From: Actinomycetales bacterium | GTDB lineage: Bacteria; Actinomycetota; Actinomycetes; S36-B12; UBA5976 | DNA: 64,000 nt | Direction of reading: 5' to 3' | Assembly (NCBI GenBank): GCA_027484085.1 | Contig: JAIXQF010000004.1 | Location: 506,162 to 570,161 of the forward strand | In this document: in pieces, positions 33,383 through 43,026 of the stretch | Layout: every line of letters starts with the position of its first letter | Numbering within the stretch: the first letter of the stretch is position 1 | Translations under genes and position numbers: made by a program | The notes under the pieces: model-generated | What the model was told of the DNA's origin: nothing | Seen by the model: the letters and a program-made list of their open reading frames with translations, nothing else | Database searches by the model: none

Positions 33383-35935
33383 TTAACTTTCGCTAGTTGG
33401 CGCGAGTTCGATCTCAACCGCGATTGGGCTCGCGCTTTCTTTGTACTCGAAACCGCTCTGAACTCGTCCAGCAGCAGCTAAATCGCCAGCGACTAACTTT
33501 GCTTTCGCAATGTCATCAGTCGGCGCATTGATTACTGCATGAGTGATCTCGGCCTTCATGGAAACCTTGGCTTCACTCTTTGACTTACGAAGCTGGGACA
33601 AAATCTCGGCGGACACTGCCAGTAATGAAACGTCACCATTGAATTCACGGAGTGAGGCTGAAGTTGGCCATGCTGACTTGTGCACGGAATCATCATGCGT
33701 CCAGGACCAGACTTCTTCTGTAACGAATGGCAAGAACGGAGCAAATAACTTAATCAAAGTATCGAGTGTGATGGTTAAGGCTGCCCGAGCTGAATTCGCA
33801 CCTGCATCACCAGCAAGTCCATATGCGCGATCCTTAACAAGTTCTAAGTGATCATCACAGAATGCCCAGAAGAAGACCTCCGCAGATTCCATAGCTTTGG
33901 TGTAGTTAAAGTTTTCAAATGCCTTAGTAGCCTCATCAATTACATCTGCCAAAGCAGCGAGCAAAGCCCTATCGATTGGCTCGGTGACTGCTTCTGGGGA
34001 CGCGCTGCCTTGAAGCAGAACAAATTTGCTGGCGTTAAGAATCTTGGTGGCTAACCGGCGACCAATCTTCATCTGACCGACATCAAATGCCGTGTCAGTT
34101 CCGGGGCGACCGCTTGCTGCCCAGTAACGAACACCATCGCTGCCATGCTCATCTAGAAGATCTAGGGGAGTCACTACGTTGCCTTTTGATTTCGACATCT
34201 TCTTGCGGTCTGGATCCAGGATCCAGCCCGAAATCAAAGCATGCTTCCAAGGTAGAACTTTTTCTTCAAGATGCGCGCGCACTACCGTGCTAAACAACCA
34301 GGTGCGGATGATTTCATGTGCTTGGGGACGAACATCAAATGGCCAGACGCGCTTCCAGAGATCTTCATCAAATCCCCAGCCACCAGCAATTTGTGGAGTC
34401 AAGGAAGAAGTAGCCCATGTGTCCATGACATCTGGGTCGCCCATGAATCCGCCAGGAACGCCACGTTGGTCTTCGGTGTAGCCAGCAGGTGCATCAGATG
34501 ACGGATCAATTGGAAGCGAAGCTGCATCGGGAACTAGCACTTGGTCCCAAATCGGGTTGCCATCTGAATCCAGCGCGTACCAAACGGGAACGGGTACGCC
34601 AAAGAAGCGCTGTCGAGAAATCAACCAGTCACCATTGAGGCCTTCGACCCAGTTCTGGTAACGAACCTTCATGTGATCTGGATGCCAAGTAATTTGCTGC
34701 CCGCTAGCTACCAACTCAGCGCGTAAGTCAGTATCGCGACCGCCGTTTCGGATGTACCACTGACGAGTCGTGACAATTTCAAGCGGCTTATCGCCCTTTT
34801 CAAAAAATTTAACTGGATGAACAATCTGTCTAATTTCACCTTCAAGATCGCCGGATTCCTTCAGGAGTTCTGCAATCTTCTCTTTAGCCGAGTGAGCCGT
34901 CAGGCCAGCTAGCGCAGCATATGCAGACTTGCCAAGATCTGATGTAATCCAGTCCGGAACTTCGGTAGTGATTCGTCCATCCCAGCCAATGATTGGACGT
35001 GTTGGTAATTGAAGTTCACGCCACCAAGTTACGTCGGTGGTGTCTCCGAAAGTACAGATCATTGCGATACCGGAACCCTTTTCCGGATCTGCCAAGGTGT
35101 GGGCAAGAACTGGAACTTCAACACCAAAAATTGGTGAGGTAACAGTTGTGCCAAAAAGAGGTTGGTATCGCTCATCATCTGGGTGCGCCACAAGTGCGAC
35201 ACAAGCCGGAATTAGTTCTGGACGTGTGGTTTCGATGAAAAGTGGATTGCCGTCTGGCTTGTGGAATGAGATCCGGTGGTAAGCACCTGGGCGTTCCCGA
35301 TCTTCCAATTCGGCTTGCGCAACTGCAGTGCGGAAAGTTACATCCCAAAGCGTTGGTGCCTCACTCTGGTAAGCCTCACCGCGTGAAAGATTGTTAAGGA
35401 ACATGCGCTGCGAAACTGCGCGAGCTCGGGCATCAATAGTTTGGTAAGTCAGATTCCAGTCAACGCTGGTGCCCAATCGGCGCCAAAGTTCTTCGAATGC
35501 TTTTTCATCTTCAACGGTTAATTGTTCACACAGCTCGACAAAGTTTCTGCGAGAAATCGCGATCTGGTCTTTGCCGGGTTCAGCAGGTGGTGCAAAGTTT
35601 GGATCGTAGGGAAGTGATGGATCGCAGCGAACGCCGAAGTAGTTCTGTACGCGTCGTTCAGTAGGAAGTCCATTGTCATCCCAACCCATTGGGTAGAAAA
35701 CGGACTTGCCGTTCATTCTTTGATATCGCGCAACACAATCAATATGTGTGTAAGAAAAGACGTGTCCAACGTGAAGAGAGCCACTGACAGTCGGGGGCGG
35801 GGTGTCAATGCTAAAAACATTTTCCCGAGGCGCACTGCGATCAAATGAATATGTTCCTGCTTGGTCCCAGGACTGCATCCATTTTGATTCCAAACCGTCA
35901 AGTGTTGGCTTTTCAGGCATTCGTTGCGCGCTCAT
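33383..35935 (-). CDS. valS: Valyl-tRNA synthetase (alternative, archaeal/rickettsial-like type)
   Basis: An 850-residue class Ia synthetase. The HIGH motif is GSLHVGH, preceded by DTPPPTVS, and KMSKS is KKMSKSKGNVV. FYPMGWDDNGLPTERRVQN matches the ValS branch of archaea, Rickettsia and some actinobacteria, rather than the common bacterial form (which reads PGMDHAGIATQ at this place). I chose ATG 35935; the frame remains open upstream to 36079 but those residues are not family-like. In most actinobacteria valS follows clpX on the same strand; here it occupies that locus in reverse orientation. Confidence 0.93.
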   Translation of the reverse strand: MSAQRMPEKPTLDGLESKWMQSWDQAGTYSFDRSAPRENVFSIDTPPPTVSGSLHVGHVFSYTHIDCVARYQRMNGKSVFYPMGWDDNGLPTERRVQNYFGVRCDPSLPYDPNFAPPAEPGKDQIAISRRNFVELCEQLTVEDEKAFEELWRRLGTSVDWNLTYQTIDARARAVSQRMFLNNLSRGEAYQSEAPTLWDVTFRTAVAQAELEDRERPGAYHRISFHKPDGNPLFIETTRPELIPACVALVAHPDDERYQPLFGTTVTSPIFGVEVPVLAHTLADPEKGSGIAMICTFGDTTDVTWWRELQLPTRPIIGWDGRITTEVPDWITSDLGKSAYAALAGLTAHSAKEKIAELLKESGDLEGEIRQIVHPVKFFEKGDKPLEIVTTRQWYIRNGGRDTDLRAELVASGQQITWHPDHMKVRYQNWVEGLNGDWLISRQRFFGVPVPVWYALDSDGNPIWDQVLVPDAASLPIDPSSDAPAGYTEDQRGVPGGFMGDPDVMDTWATSSLTPQIAGGWGFDEDLWKRVWPFDVRPQAHEIIRTWLFSTVVRAHLEEKVLPWKHALISGWILDPDRKKMSKSKGNVVTPLDLLDEHGSDGVRYWAASGRPGTDTAFDVGQMKIGRRLATKILNASKFVLLQGSASPEAVTEPIDRALLAALADVIDEATKAFENFNYTKAMESAEVFFWAFCDDHLELVKDRAYGLAGDAGANSARAALTITLDTLIKLFAPFLPFVTEEVWSWTHDDSVHKSAWPTSASLREFNGDVSLLAVSAEILSQLRKSKSEAKVSMKAEITHAVINAPTDDIAKAKLVAGDLAAAGRVQSGFEYKESASPIAVEIELAPTSES

Positions 35936-35977
35936 GATCCCTAATCCTAGACAATCAAAGACAATTAGAATGAATCC

Positions 35978-37327
35978 ATGACTTCGCCCGAAATCCAAGA
36001 ACTGATACGAGTCGAAGAGGTCTTGGAATCTCGCTGGCCAGAAACCAAAATTGAACCAAGTCTGGATCGAATCAGCCATTTAATGACCCTTTTGGGCGAC
36101 CCACAGTTTGCGTACCCAGTCATCCATGTGACTGGTACGAATGGAAAAACGTCAACCGCCCGAATGATCGAATCGTTGCTGAGTGCAATGGGCTTGCGGA
36201 CTGGACTAGTAACCAGCCCACATCTGCATCAAGTCACAGAGCGGATTCGAATCAGTGGCGAGCCAATACCAGCCGAGAAGTTTGTTGAGATTTATGACGA
36301 GCTTGAGCCTTACCTGGCAATTGTCGATAGCGAAAGTTTGGCTAGCGGCGGACCGGCTATGTCTTACTTCGAAGTTCTCACTGGAATGGCGTTTGCAGCG
36401 TTTGCGGATGCACCGGTTGATGTTGCCGTCGTAGAAGTTGGAATGGGTGGCGCATGGGATGCAACCAACGTGGTTGCCCCACAAGTGAGTGTGGTTACGC
36501 CAATTGGAATGGACCATGCTGACTACTTGGGTGACACTGTTGGAAAAATTGCAATTGAGAAATCAGGAATCATAAAGTCTGGTTCGATCGCCGTGCTTTC
36601 GTACCAAGACCCGGGTCCAGCTGAGGTTTTGTTAGCGCGCGCAGCCACAGTCGATGCGATGGTTGCTCGACAAGGTGTTGAGTTTTCGGTGCGGGATCGC
36701 GCCTTAGCTATTGGTGGCCAAGTACTGAACCTTGACGGCTTGAATGGTTCGTATGACGAAATTCTTTTGCCATTGTTTGGCGCACATCAAGCAGCTAACG
36801 CATCAGTTGCCCTTGCTGCAGTAGAAGCCTTCTTCGGCGGAACTTTAACGCTCAACATCGATGCAGTTCGCGAAGGTTTTGGGTCGGTGAGTTCACCAGG
36901 ACGATTAGAAGTGGTTCGTCGAAGCCCCACAGTAATTGTTGATGCGGCACATAACCCACATGGCGCAGCAGTGTTGGCAACTGCGCTCGAAGAATCATTT
37001 ACCTTCGAGCAAGTAATTGGTGTGATCTCAGTTATGGCCGATAAAGATGTGATTGGGGTTTTGCAAGCCCTCGAACCAGTGATGACAGATGTTGTAGTTA
37101 CTTGGAATGGTGCCCAACGAGCAATGTTGGCTACCGAAATTGCAGATCTGGCAATTCAGGTCTTTGGTGAAGATCGAGTGCATGTTGAATCGAATTTGAC
37201 CAGCGCGATAGATCGAGCCATTGCGATGGCAGACGAAGCCGGGATGAACGGCGTAGGTGTAGTTGTGACTGGATCAGTTGTCACTGCCGCATCTGCGCGA
37301 ACAATTATGGGAAAGACCAATACCTAG
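35978..37327 (+). CDS. folC: Folylpolyglutamate synthase / dihydrofolate synthase
   Basis: A 449-residue Mur-ligase-like enzyme adding glutamate to folates. The ATP loop VTGTNGKTSTARM is near residue 50, SPHLHQVTERIRI follows, and VDAAHNPHGA is in the C-terminal domain. It is the first gene of folC-DUF4233-ndk, as in other actinobacteria. Folate tailing also matters for the C1 genes at the start of the window. Confidence 0.95.
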   Translation: MTSPEIQELIRVEEVLESRWPETKIEPSLDRISHLMTLLGDPQFAYPVIHVTGTNGKTSTARMIESLLSAMGLRTGLVTSPHLHQVTERIRISGEPIPAEKFVEIYDELEPYLAIVDSESLASGGPAMSYFEVLTGMAFAAFADAPVDVAVVEVGMGGAWDATNVVAPQVSVVTPIGMDHADYLGDTVGKIAIEKSGIIKSGSIAVLSYQDPGPAEVLLARAATVDAMVARQGVEFSVRDRALAIGGQVLNLDGLNGSYDEILLPLFGAHQAANASVALAAVEAFFGGTLTLNIDAVREGFGSVSSPGRLEVVRRSPTVIVDAAHNPHGAAVLATALEESFTFEQVIGVISVMADKDVIGVLQALEPVMTDVVVTWNGAQRAMLATEIADLAIQVFGEDRVHVESNLTSAIDRAIAMADEAGMNGVGVVVTGSVVTAASARTIMGKTNT

Positions 37328-37342
37328 GGGCATGAGAATCAA

Positions 37343-37678
37343 ATGAAGGTAATGGGCAGTGCAATTTTGGTTTTTGAGGCCATCGTGCTTGGGTTATCAA
37401 TCCCAATTTCGGTCGTCGTTTACGACGTCGATAAGGCATTGACGCTATGGAGCACTTTTCTATTGATGGTGCTTTGCATCTTGGCTGTTGGTGGAGTCAG
37501 GCACGATAAGCGCGCGGCGATAACCACAGGAATTGTGGTTCAGGCGATCATTATTGCCGTTGGAATTTGGGTTCGGCCATTACTTTTCCCCGGAATTCTG
37601 TTCCTTTTGATTTGGGGATTGGCATATGTGATGAATAACAAAGTTGACGAGGCAAAGGCTGCCCGAGAAAACCTTTAG
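37343..37678 (+). CDS. DUF4233 family membrane protein
   Basis: A 111-residue protein with four predicted membrane helices and a charged C-terminal end ([12 protein letters not shown]). DUF4233 genes lie between folC and ndk across actinobacteria (Rv2446c in M. tuberculosis); the function is unknown. It starts 15 bases after folC and leads into ndk after 10 bases. Confidence 0.85.
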   Translation: MKVMGSAILVFEAIVLGLSIPISVVVYDVDKALTLWSTFLLMVLCILAVGGVRHDKRAAITTGIVVQAIIIAVGIWVRPLLFPGILFLLIWGLAYVMNNKVDEAKAARENL

Positions 37679-37688
37679 GATTAAGAAC

Positions 37689-38096
37689 ATGTCTGAACGC
37701 ACCCTTGTCCTTGTAAAGCCTGATGGCGTCGAACGCGGCCTTATCGGCGAAGTAATCTCTCGCATTGAGCGCAAAGGTTTCAAAATCGTTGCCTTAGAAA
37801 TGCGAACGCTAGAGCGTTCTATCGCCGAGACTCACTACGCCGAGCACGTCGACAAGCCATTCTTTAAAGATCTAGTTGATTTCATCAGTGGCGGTCCACT
37901 AGTAGCTGCGGTAATTGAAGGCAACGAAGCGATTTCTGCCTGGAGAACCATGATGGGCGCAACAAATCCTGTCAACGCAGCCATGGGCACAATTCGTGGT
38001 GACCTTGCGACTGAAACACAACTAAACGTTTCGCATGGATCGGATTCACCAGAATCTGCTGCCCGCGAGATTGCACTATTTTTCCCAAAACTGTAA
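37689..38096 (+). CDS. ndk: Nucleoside diphosphate kinase
   Basis: A 135-residue enzyme that transfers phosphate between NTPs and NDPs. [15 protein letters not shown] is at the N-terminus, and the phosphohistidine lies in [15 protein letters not shown] 37689 has AGGATTAAG upstream; the longer frame is discarded since the family begins at MSERTLVL. Confidence 0.97.
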   Translation: MSERTLVLVKPDGVERGLIGEVISRIERKGFKIVALEMRTLERSIAETHYAEHVDKPFFKDLVDFISGGPLVAAVIEGNEAISAWRTMMGATNPVNAAMGTIRGDLATETQLNVSHGSDSPESAAREIALFFPKL

Positions 38097-38106
38097 AGGG
38101 TTAAAG

Positions 38107-40059
38107 ATGACGGTCCAGTCTGTATTTCCGGCACTGGAACAGTTATTGCCTCGGGTGCAAAAACCTGTTCAATACGTAGGCGGCGAGCTTAACGCTGTCG
38201 TAAAGCCATGGGATGACGCCGCAGTTCGCTGGTGCTTGATGTATCCCGACGCTTACGAAGTTGGTATTCCCAACCAAGGCGTTCAGATTTTGTATGAAGT
38301 ACTTAATGAGCGCGCTGACACTTTATGTGAACGCACTTATGCAGTCTGGCCTGATCTTGAAAAGTTGATGCGGGAAAACGGTGTTCCACAATTCACCGTC
38401 GATGCTCACCGTCCAGTCGGCGCCTTTGATGCACTTGGCGTTTCATTCGCTACGGAACTGGGCTACACGAACATGCTCACCGCAATTGATTTAGCTGGAG
38501 TGCCACTTCACGCAGTTGATCGCGATGAGACCCACCCGTTAGTAATTGCTGGTGGACATGCCGCCTTTAATCCGGAAGCGATCTCCACATTTATCGATGG
38601 TGCAGTTCTTGGTGATGGGGAACAGGCAGTGCTTGCAATTACAGACATCATCGCTGATTTCAAGAATCAAGGAAGCCCTGGCGGACGCGATGAACTTTTG
38701 ATGCGTCTGGCCAAGTCAGGCGTTATGTATGTCCCTGCGTTTTACGATGTCGAATATTTAGAAGACGGACGAATTCGTCGAGTTTCACCTAACCGTCCAG
38801 GCGTGCCATGGCGTGTAGCCAAGCACACCGTCATGGACCTAGACGAATGGCCATTTCCTAAGGCACCGCTAGTACCAATTGCAGAAAGTGTTCACGAGCG
38901 CATGAGCGTGGAGATCTTCCGCGGCTGTACTCGTGGCTGCCGTTTCTGTCAGGCGGGCATGATTACTCGTCCGGTACGCGAACGTTCAATGACCACTATT
39001 GCTGACATGGTTGCAAATGGTTTGGAAAAGACCGGTTATGAAGAAATCGGTCTACTGTCGCTTTCCAGCGCAGATCACTCTGAAATTGCTGAAATTGCAA
39101 AGGGATTAGCCGATAGGTACGAAGACACCCAAACTTCACTTTCACTTCCTAGTACTCGAGTGGATGCCTTCAACATCGACTTAGCTAATGAACTTTCTCG
39201 CAACGGTCGTCGCAGCGGATTAACTTTTGCTCCTGAGGGCGGCAGCGAACGAATTCGTAAAGTCATCAACAAAATGGTTACTGAAGAAGATTTGATTCGC
39301 ACTGTTACGGCTGCGTATGCATCCGGATGGCGTCAAGTTAAGTTGTACTTCATGTGTGGCTTGCCAACCGAAGAAGATGAAGACGTATTACAAATCGCTC
39401 GACTCGCTCACGAAGTTATCAAAGCTGGTCGCGAAGCATCAGGTCGTAAAGACATCCGATGCACCGTTTCAATTGGCGGATTTGTGCCAAAGCCTCACAC
39501 TCCATTCCAGTGGGCTGCTCAACTTGATCATGAAACAACCGATTCACGTCTGTACAAATTGCGAGATGCAATTCGCCAAGATCGGGAATTTGGAAAGTCA
39601 ATCGGCGTTCGCTACCACGATGGCAAGCCTGGCGTCGTTGAAGGTTTGCTATCTCGTGGCGATCGCCGCGTTGGAAAAGTAATTGAACAGGTTTGGCGTG
39701 ACGGTCAGCGGTTTGACGGCTGGAGCGAGCACTTCTCGTACGACCGATGGATGGCCGCAGCTGAAATTGCGTTCGCAGATGAACCTGTTGATGTTAATTG
39801 GTACACCATCAGAGAGCGCGACTTGTCAGAAGTTCTTGCTTGGGATCACTTAGACTCAGGGCTGGACAAAGAATGGCTTTGGGATGATTGGCAAGATGCG
39901 TTATCTGAAGTAGAAGTTGATGACTGTCGTTGGACTCCTTGCTTCGATTGTGGAGTTTGCGATCACATGGGTACCGAAATCCAAGTGGGTCCAACTAATG
40001 CAGTGATGCTTCCAATGCCGACGATTCCATCGCGGGTAGTTGTAAACAGTGGCACGTGA
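38107..40059 (+). CDS. TIGR03960-type B12-binding radical SAM protein
   Basis: A 650-residue protein. An N-terminal part (about 1-190) has the cobalamin-binding-like fold of the family, followed by a radical SAM core with FRGCTRGCRFCQAG (CxxxCxxC cluster) and SLPSTRVDAFN. The C-terminal part contains CFDCGVCDHMG, a possible metal site. TIGR03960 is almost always paired with a TIGR03936/DUF2344 gene, as here, and lies upstream of rne. The reaction is unknown to me. The next gene overlaps it by 11 bp. Confidence 0.88.
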   Translation: MTVQSVFPALEQLLPRVQKPVQYVGGELNAVVKPWDDAAVRWCLMYPDAYEVGIPNQGVQILYEVLNERADTLCERTYAVWPDLEKLMRENGVPQFTVDAHRPVGAFDALGVSFATELGYTNMLTAIDLAGVPLHAVDRDETHPLVIAGGHAAFNPEAISTFIDGAVLGDGEQAVLAITDIIADFKNQGSPGGRDELLMRLAKSGVMYVPAFYDVEYLEDGRIRRVSPNRPGVPWRVAKHTVMDLDEWPFPKAPLVPIAESVHERMSVEIFRGCTRGCRFCQAGMITRPVRERSMTTIADMVANGLEKTGYEEIGLLSLSSADHSEIAEIAKGLADRYEDTQTSLSLPSTRVDAFNIDLANELSRNGRRSGLTFAPEGGSERIRKVINKMVTEEDLIRTVTAAYASGWRQVKLYFMCGLPTEEDEDVLQIARLAHEVIKAGREASGRKDIRCTVSIGGFVPKPHTPFQWAAQLDHETTDSRLYKLRDAIRQDREFGKSIGVRYHDGKPGVVEGLLSRGDRRVGKVIEQVWRDGQRFDGWSEHFSYDRWMAAAEIAFADEPVDVNWYTIRERDLSEVLAWDHLDSGLDKEWLWDDWQDALSEVEVDDCRWTPCFDCGVCDHMGTEIQVGPTNAVMLPMPTIPSRVVVNSGT

Positions 40060-40792
40060 TCGCGATCCTGGCCGCGAGATCATTCCGGCGGTTCAAAAGT
40101 TAAGGATTCAGCACGCCAAGCGGGATCGACTTCGCTTTACATCGCATCGTGATTTCCAGCGTGCGTTCGAACGTGCATTGAAGCGGGCTGGTGTTCCAAT
40201 GGCTTACAGTGCAGGTTTCTCGCCGCATCCAAAAATTTCTTACGCAAACGCGGCTCCTACTGGTGTAGCCAGTGAAGCTGAGTACGTAGAAATTGGTGTG
40301 GTTCAGGTTGTCGACCCGGACAAACTCCTGACAGTTCTCGACGAGGTCTTGCCGCCAGGCCTAGATATCCTCGCGGTTGTTGAGGCTCGGACGCCAGATT
40401 TTGTTGCGCGCTTGGAGGCGAGCCACTGGCGAATTGAGCTGCCAGGAACGTCTGTGGCCACGCTTGAGCAGGCACTGGAAACCTTTATGGCCAGTGATGA
40501 GGTCCTGGTGGATCGCCTAACAAAGTCCGGAATTCGTACGTTTGACGCCAGAACCGCGGTAATTCGAGCAAATGTGGAGTTGGGCTCTGACTGTGCCATA
40601 CTTCAAGTAGTCGTTCGGCATGGCGTGCCAGCTGTTCGACCAGACGATGTTCTGGCAGCTCTGAAAAAAGTTGCGGACTTCGCCCAGGAGATCCCACCTC
40701 GGGTAACTCGACTGGCGCAAGGTCCTTTGCTTGAAGATGGTTGGTCCGTGGGTGATCCTTTCACCTTGGATCGTGAAGCCACACAAGCTTGA
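40049..40792 (+). CDS. TIGR03936/DUF2344 family protein
   Basis: A 247-residue protein starting at GTG inside the end of the radical SAM gene. Conserved features are RLRFTSHRDFQRAFERALKRAGVP and YSAGFSPHPKISYA near the N-terminus. In many bacteria it is fused to, or next to, the TIGR03960 protein. The position before ribonuclease E and two ribosomal protein genes suggests a link to RNA or translation, but this is inference; the molecular role is unknown. Confidence 0.85.
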   Translation: MARDRDPGREIIPAVQKLRIQHAKRDRLRFTSHRDFQRAFERALKRAGVPMAYSAGFSPHPKISYANAAPTGVASEAEYVEIGVVQVVDPDKLLTVLDEVLPPGLDILAVVEARTPDFVARLEASHWRIELPGTSVATLEQALETFMASDEVLVDRLTKSGIRTFDARTAVIRANVELGSDCAILQVVVRHGVPAVRPDDVLAALKKVADFAQEIPPRVTRLAQGPLLEDGWSVGDPFTLDREATQA

Positions 40793-40891
40793 GCCCTACA
40801 TCGTCACTACATAGGCTTATGCGCCCTAGGGCGTGAGTGTACGCAAGACCAGTGCTTCGGCATTGATTTTGTGCGATAGGAGACGACTTTC

Positions 40892-42940
40892 ATGTCGGAT
40901 AACGAAGTAACACCAGAACCTAAACCACGTCGTCGTGCCGCTGGCCGTCCCGCTGGACCACCAGTAGACGCGCCTGCAGATGCATCAGACAAGGCACCAG
41001 CTAAGGCTGCTGCTAAAAAGAAGGCTCCTGTAGTCAAGAAGGCACCGATTGCAGTTCCGGTTTTCCAATCAGCGCCAGTGACCACAGCCCCAGCTAAGAA
41101 AAAAGCTGCTGCTAAGTCTGCGAGTACTGATGAAACGCTTTCGGTCGCCAAAAAGGGACAGACCAAAAAGGCACCTGCAAAAAAGGTTGCTGTCTCCGAT
41201 TCAGGCGAAACTGCTGAGTCAACTCCAAACGAGAATTCTGAAGTTAGCGAAGAGCGCACCGGTGGTAATAACCGAAATCGCAATCGCAATCGCCGTGGTG
41301 GCAAAAATAAGAATCGTGGCAAGACAAACAACGCCTCCGACACTTCAGATCAAGAAGAAGTAAATGCCGAAGCCGGTGACGAGGATTCAACTGACCCAAA
41401 TGAGTCAGCAGAATCAGCTTCGGCTCGCAAGCGCAGCCGCAAGCGCACTCGTGATGGCTCAGACAATGAGTCTGGCTCGACTCGGTTAGATGCCAAGCGC
41501 GCCCGTCGTCGTGATGGACGAGATAACGGACGTCGCCGTGCACCAATCTTGACCGAATCAGAATTCCTAGCCCGTCGCGAAAACGTCGAGCGTGTAATGG
41601 TTGTGCGCCAGCAAGGTGCCCGAACTCAGATCGCAGTCCTAGAAGATGGAATTGTTGTTGAGCACTACATCAATCAATCGAGCAGTGGATCACTAGTTGG
41701 CAACGTTTACTTAGGACGCGTCCAAAATGTTTTACCAGGCATGGAAGCTGCATTCGTTGACATCGGCAAGGGACGAAATGCCGTTCTTTATGCTGGCGAA
41801 GTTAACTGGGACGCAGCTGGACTTGATGGACAGCCAAAGAAAATTGAAACCGCGCTTAAGCCTGGTGATCCAGTATTAGTTCAAGTAACAAAGGATCCAG
41901 TTGGCCAAAAGGGCGCTCGACTAACAAGTCAGATTTCCTTGCCGGGTCGTTTCTTGGTTTACGTTCCAAACAACCCAATGACTGGCATCTCACGCAAACT
42001 TCCAGATCGTGAGCGCTCACGCCTAAAGACAATTTTGAAGGCAGTAGTTCCGGAAGATGCTGGCGTAATTGTTCGCACGGCATCTGAAGGTGCCAGCGAA
42101 GAAGAGTTGGGTCGCGACGTAGCAAGATTGGCTGCGCAGTGGATTGACATTGAAGCAAAATCAAAGACTGCTTCCCCTCCAACTATGCTTTACGGCGAGC
42201 CAGATATTTCAATCAAGGTAGTTCGCGACATCTTCAACGAAGACGTCAAGAAGCTAATTGTTTCTGGTGCTGACGCTTGGGAAACAGTTGAGCAGTATGT
42301 AACTTATGTAGCGCCAGATCTAGCAGATCGTCTTGAAAAATATGTCGGCACAACTGACGTGTTTACTGAGTACCGAATTGATGAGCAGATCGCGAAGGCA
42401 CTTGATCGCAAGGTTTATCTGCCTTCCGGTGGTTCTCTTGTAATTGACCGCACTGAAGCGATGACTGTTGTCGATGTGAACACTGGCAAGTTCATCGGCC
42501 AGGGCGGCAACTTGGAGCAGACGGTTACAAAGAACAACATGGAAGCTGCTGAGGAAATTGTTCGCCAGCTGAGACTGCGTGACATCGGTGGCATCATCGT
42601 TATCGACTTCATCGACATGGTTTTGGAAAGCAATCGCGATCAAGTGATTCGCCGCCTAATTGAATGTCTGGGCCGGGATCGCACGAAGCACCAGGTAGCA
42701 GAAGTGACCTCACTCGGACTGGTTCAAATGACCCGCAAGCGCATTGGCGCTGGGTTACTTGAGGTGTTTAGCGAGTCTTGCGATCATTGCCAAGGCCGTG
42801 GCGCGGTAGTAAACATGGATGGCCATGACGCCTCAAAAACCCCTAAAAATAAGGGTAAAAGAGACAATCGAGACCATTCTCACGACCATTCCACAGATTC
42901 AACCCCCGATTCAACCCCCGAAGAGCCTGTCTCGGTTTGA
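40892..42940 (+). CDS. rne: Ribonuclease E/G
   Basis: A 682-residue endoribonuclease. Residues 1-210 are a low-complexity region rich in Lys/Ala, Asn/Arg (NNRNRNRNRRGGKNKN) and acidic stretches. The S1 domain starts near residue 250 (GNVYLGRVQNVLPGMEAAFVDIG). The DNase-like catalytic domain has VVDVNTGKFIGQG and IVIDFIDM with the metal-binding aspartates, then the Zn-link CDHCQGRG. This N-terminal disordered arrangement is typical of actinobacterial RNase E. An AGGAG site precedes the ATG. Confidence 0.94.
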   Translation: MSDNEVTPEPKPRRRAAGRPAGPPVDAPADASDKAPAKAAAKKKAPVVKKAPIAVPVFQSAPVTTAPAKKKAAAKSASTDETLSVAKKGQTKKAPAKKVAVSDSGETAESTPNENSEVSEERTGGNNRNRNRNRRGGKNKNRGKTNNASDTSDQEEVNAEAGDEDSTDPNESAESASARKRSRKRTRDGSDNESGSTRLDAKRARRRDGRDNGRRRAPILTESEFLARRENVERVMVVRQQGARTQIAVLEDGIVVEHYINQSSSGSLVGNVYLGRVQNVLPGMEAAFVDIGKGRNAVLYAGEVNWDAAGLDGQPKKIETALKPGDPVLVQVTKDPVGQKGARLTSQISLPGRFLVYVPNNPMTGISRKLPDRERSRLKTILKAVVPEDAGVIVRTASEGASEEELGRDVARLAAQWIDIEAKSKTASPPTMLYGEPDISIKVVRDIFNEDVKKLIVSGADAWETVEQYVTYVAPDLADRLEKYVGTTDVFTEYRIDEQIAKALDRKVYLPSGGSLVIDRTEAMTVVDVNTGKFIGQGGNLEQTVTKNNMEAAEEIVRQLRLRDIGGIIVIDFIDMVLESNRDQVIRRLIECLGRDRTKHQVAEVTSLGLVQMTRKRIGAGLLEVFSESCDHCQGRGAVVNMDGHDASKTPKNKGKRDNRDHSHDHSTDSTPDSTPEEPVSV

Positions 42941-42992
42941 CCCTAAGGCCCTTAAGTCCGTAACCTTATGAGGCTTAAGACTTAGGGTTTTC
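42941..42992 (+). terminator. Hairpin with short T-run between rne and rplU
   Basis: CCCTAAG...CTTAAG at 42941-42956 pairs with CTTAAG-A-CTTAGGG at 42974-42987, followed by TTTTC. It could terminate rne or act as a leader attenuator for rplU-rpmA. A choice cannot be made from sequence alone. Confidence 0.55.
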
Positions 42993-43026
42993 ACCCGAAA
43001 CAAGCATTAGTTCAAGGAGATACCTC

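Noticed and set aside
35936-36079. 48-residue N-terminal extension of ValS
   Set aside because: It runs into the folC start region, is hydrophobic and not family-like, and ATG 35935 fits ValS N-termini.
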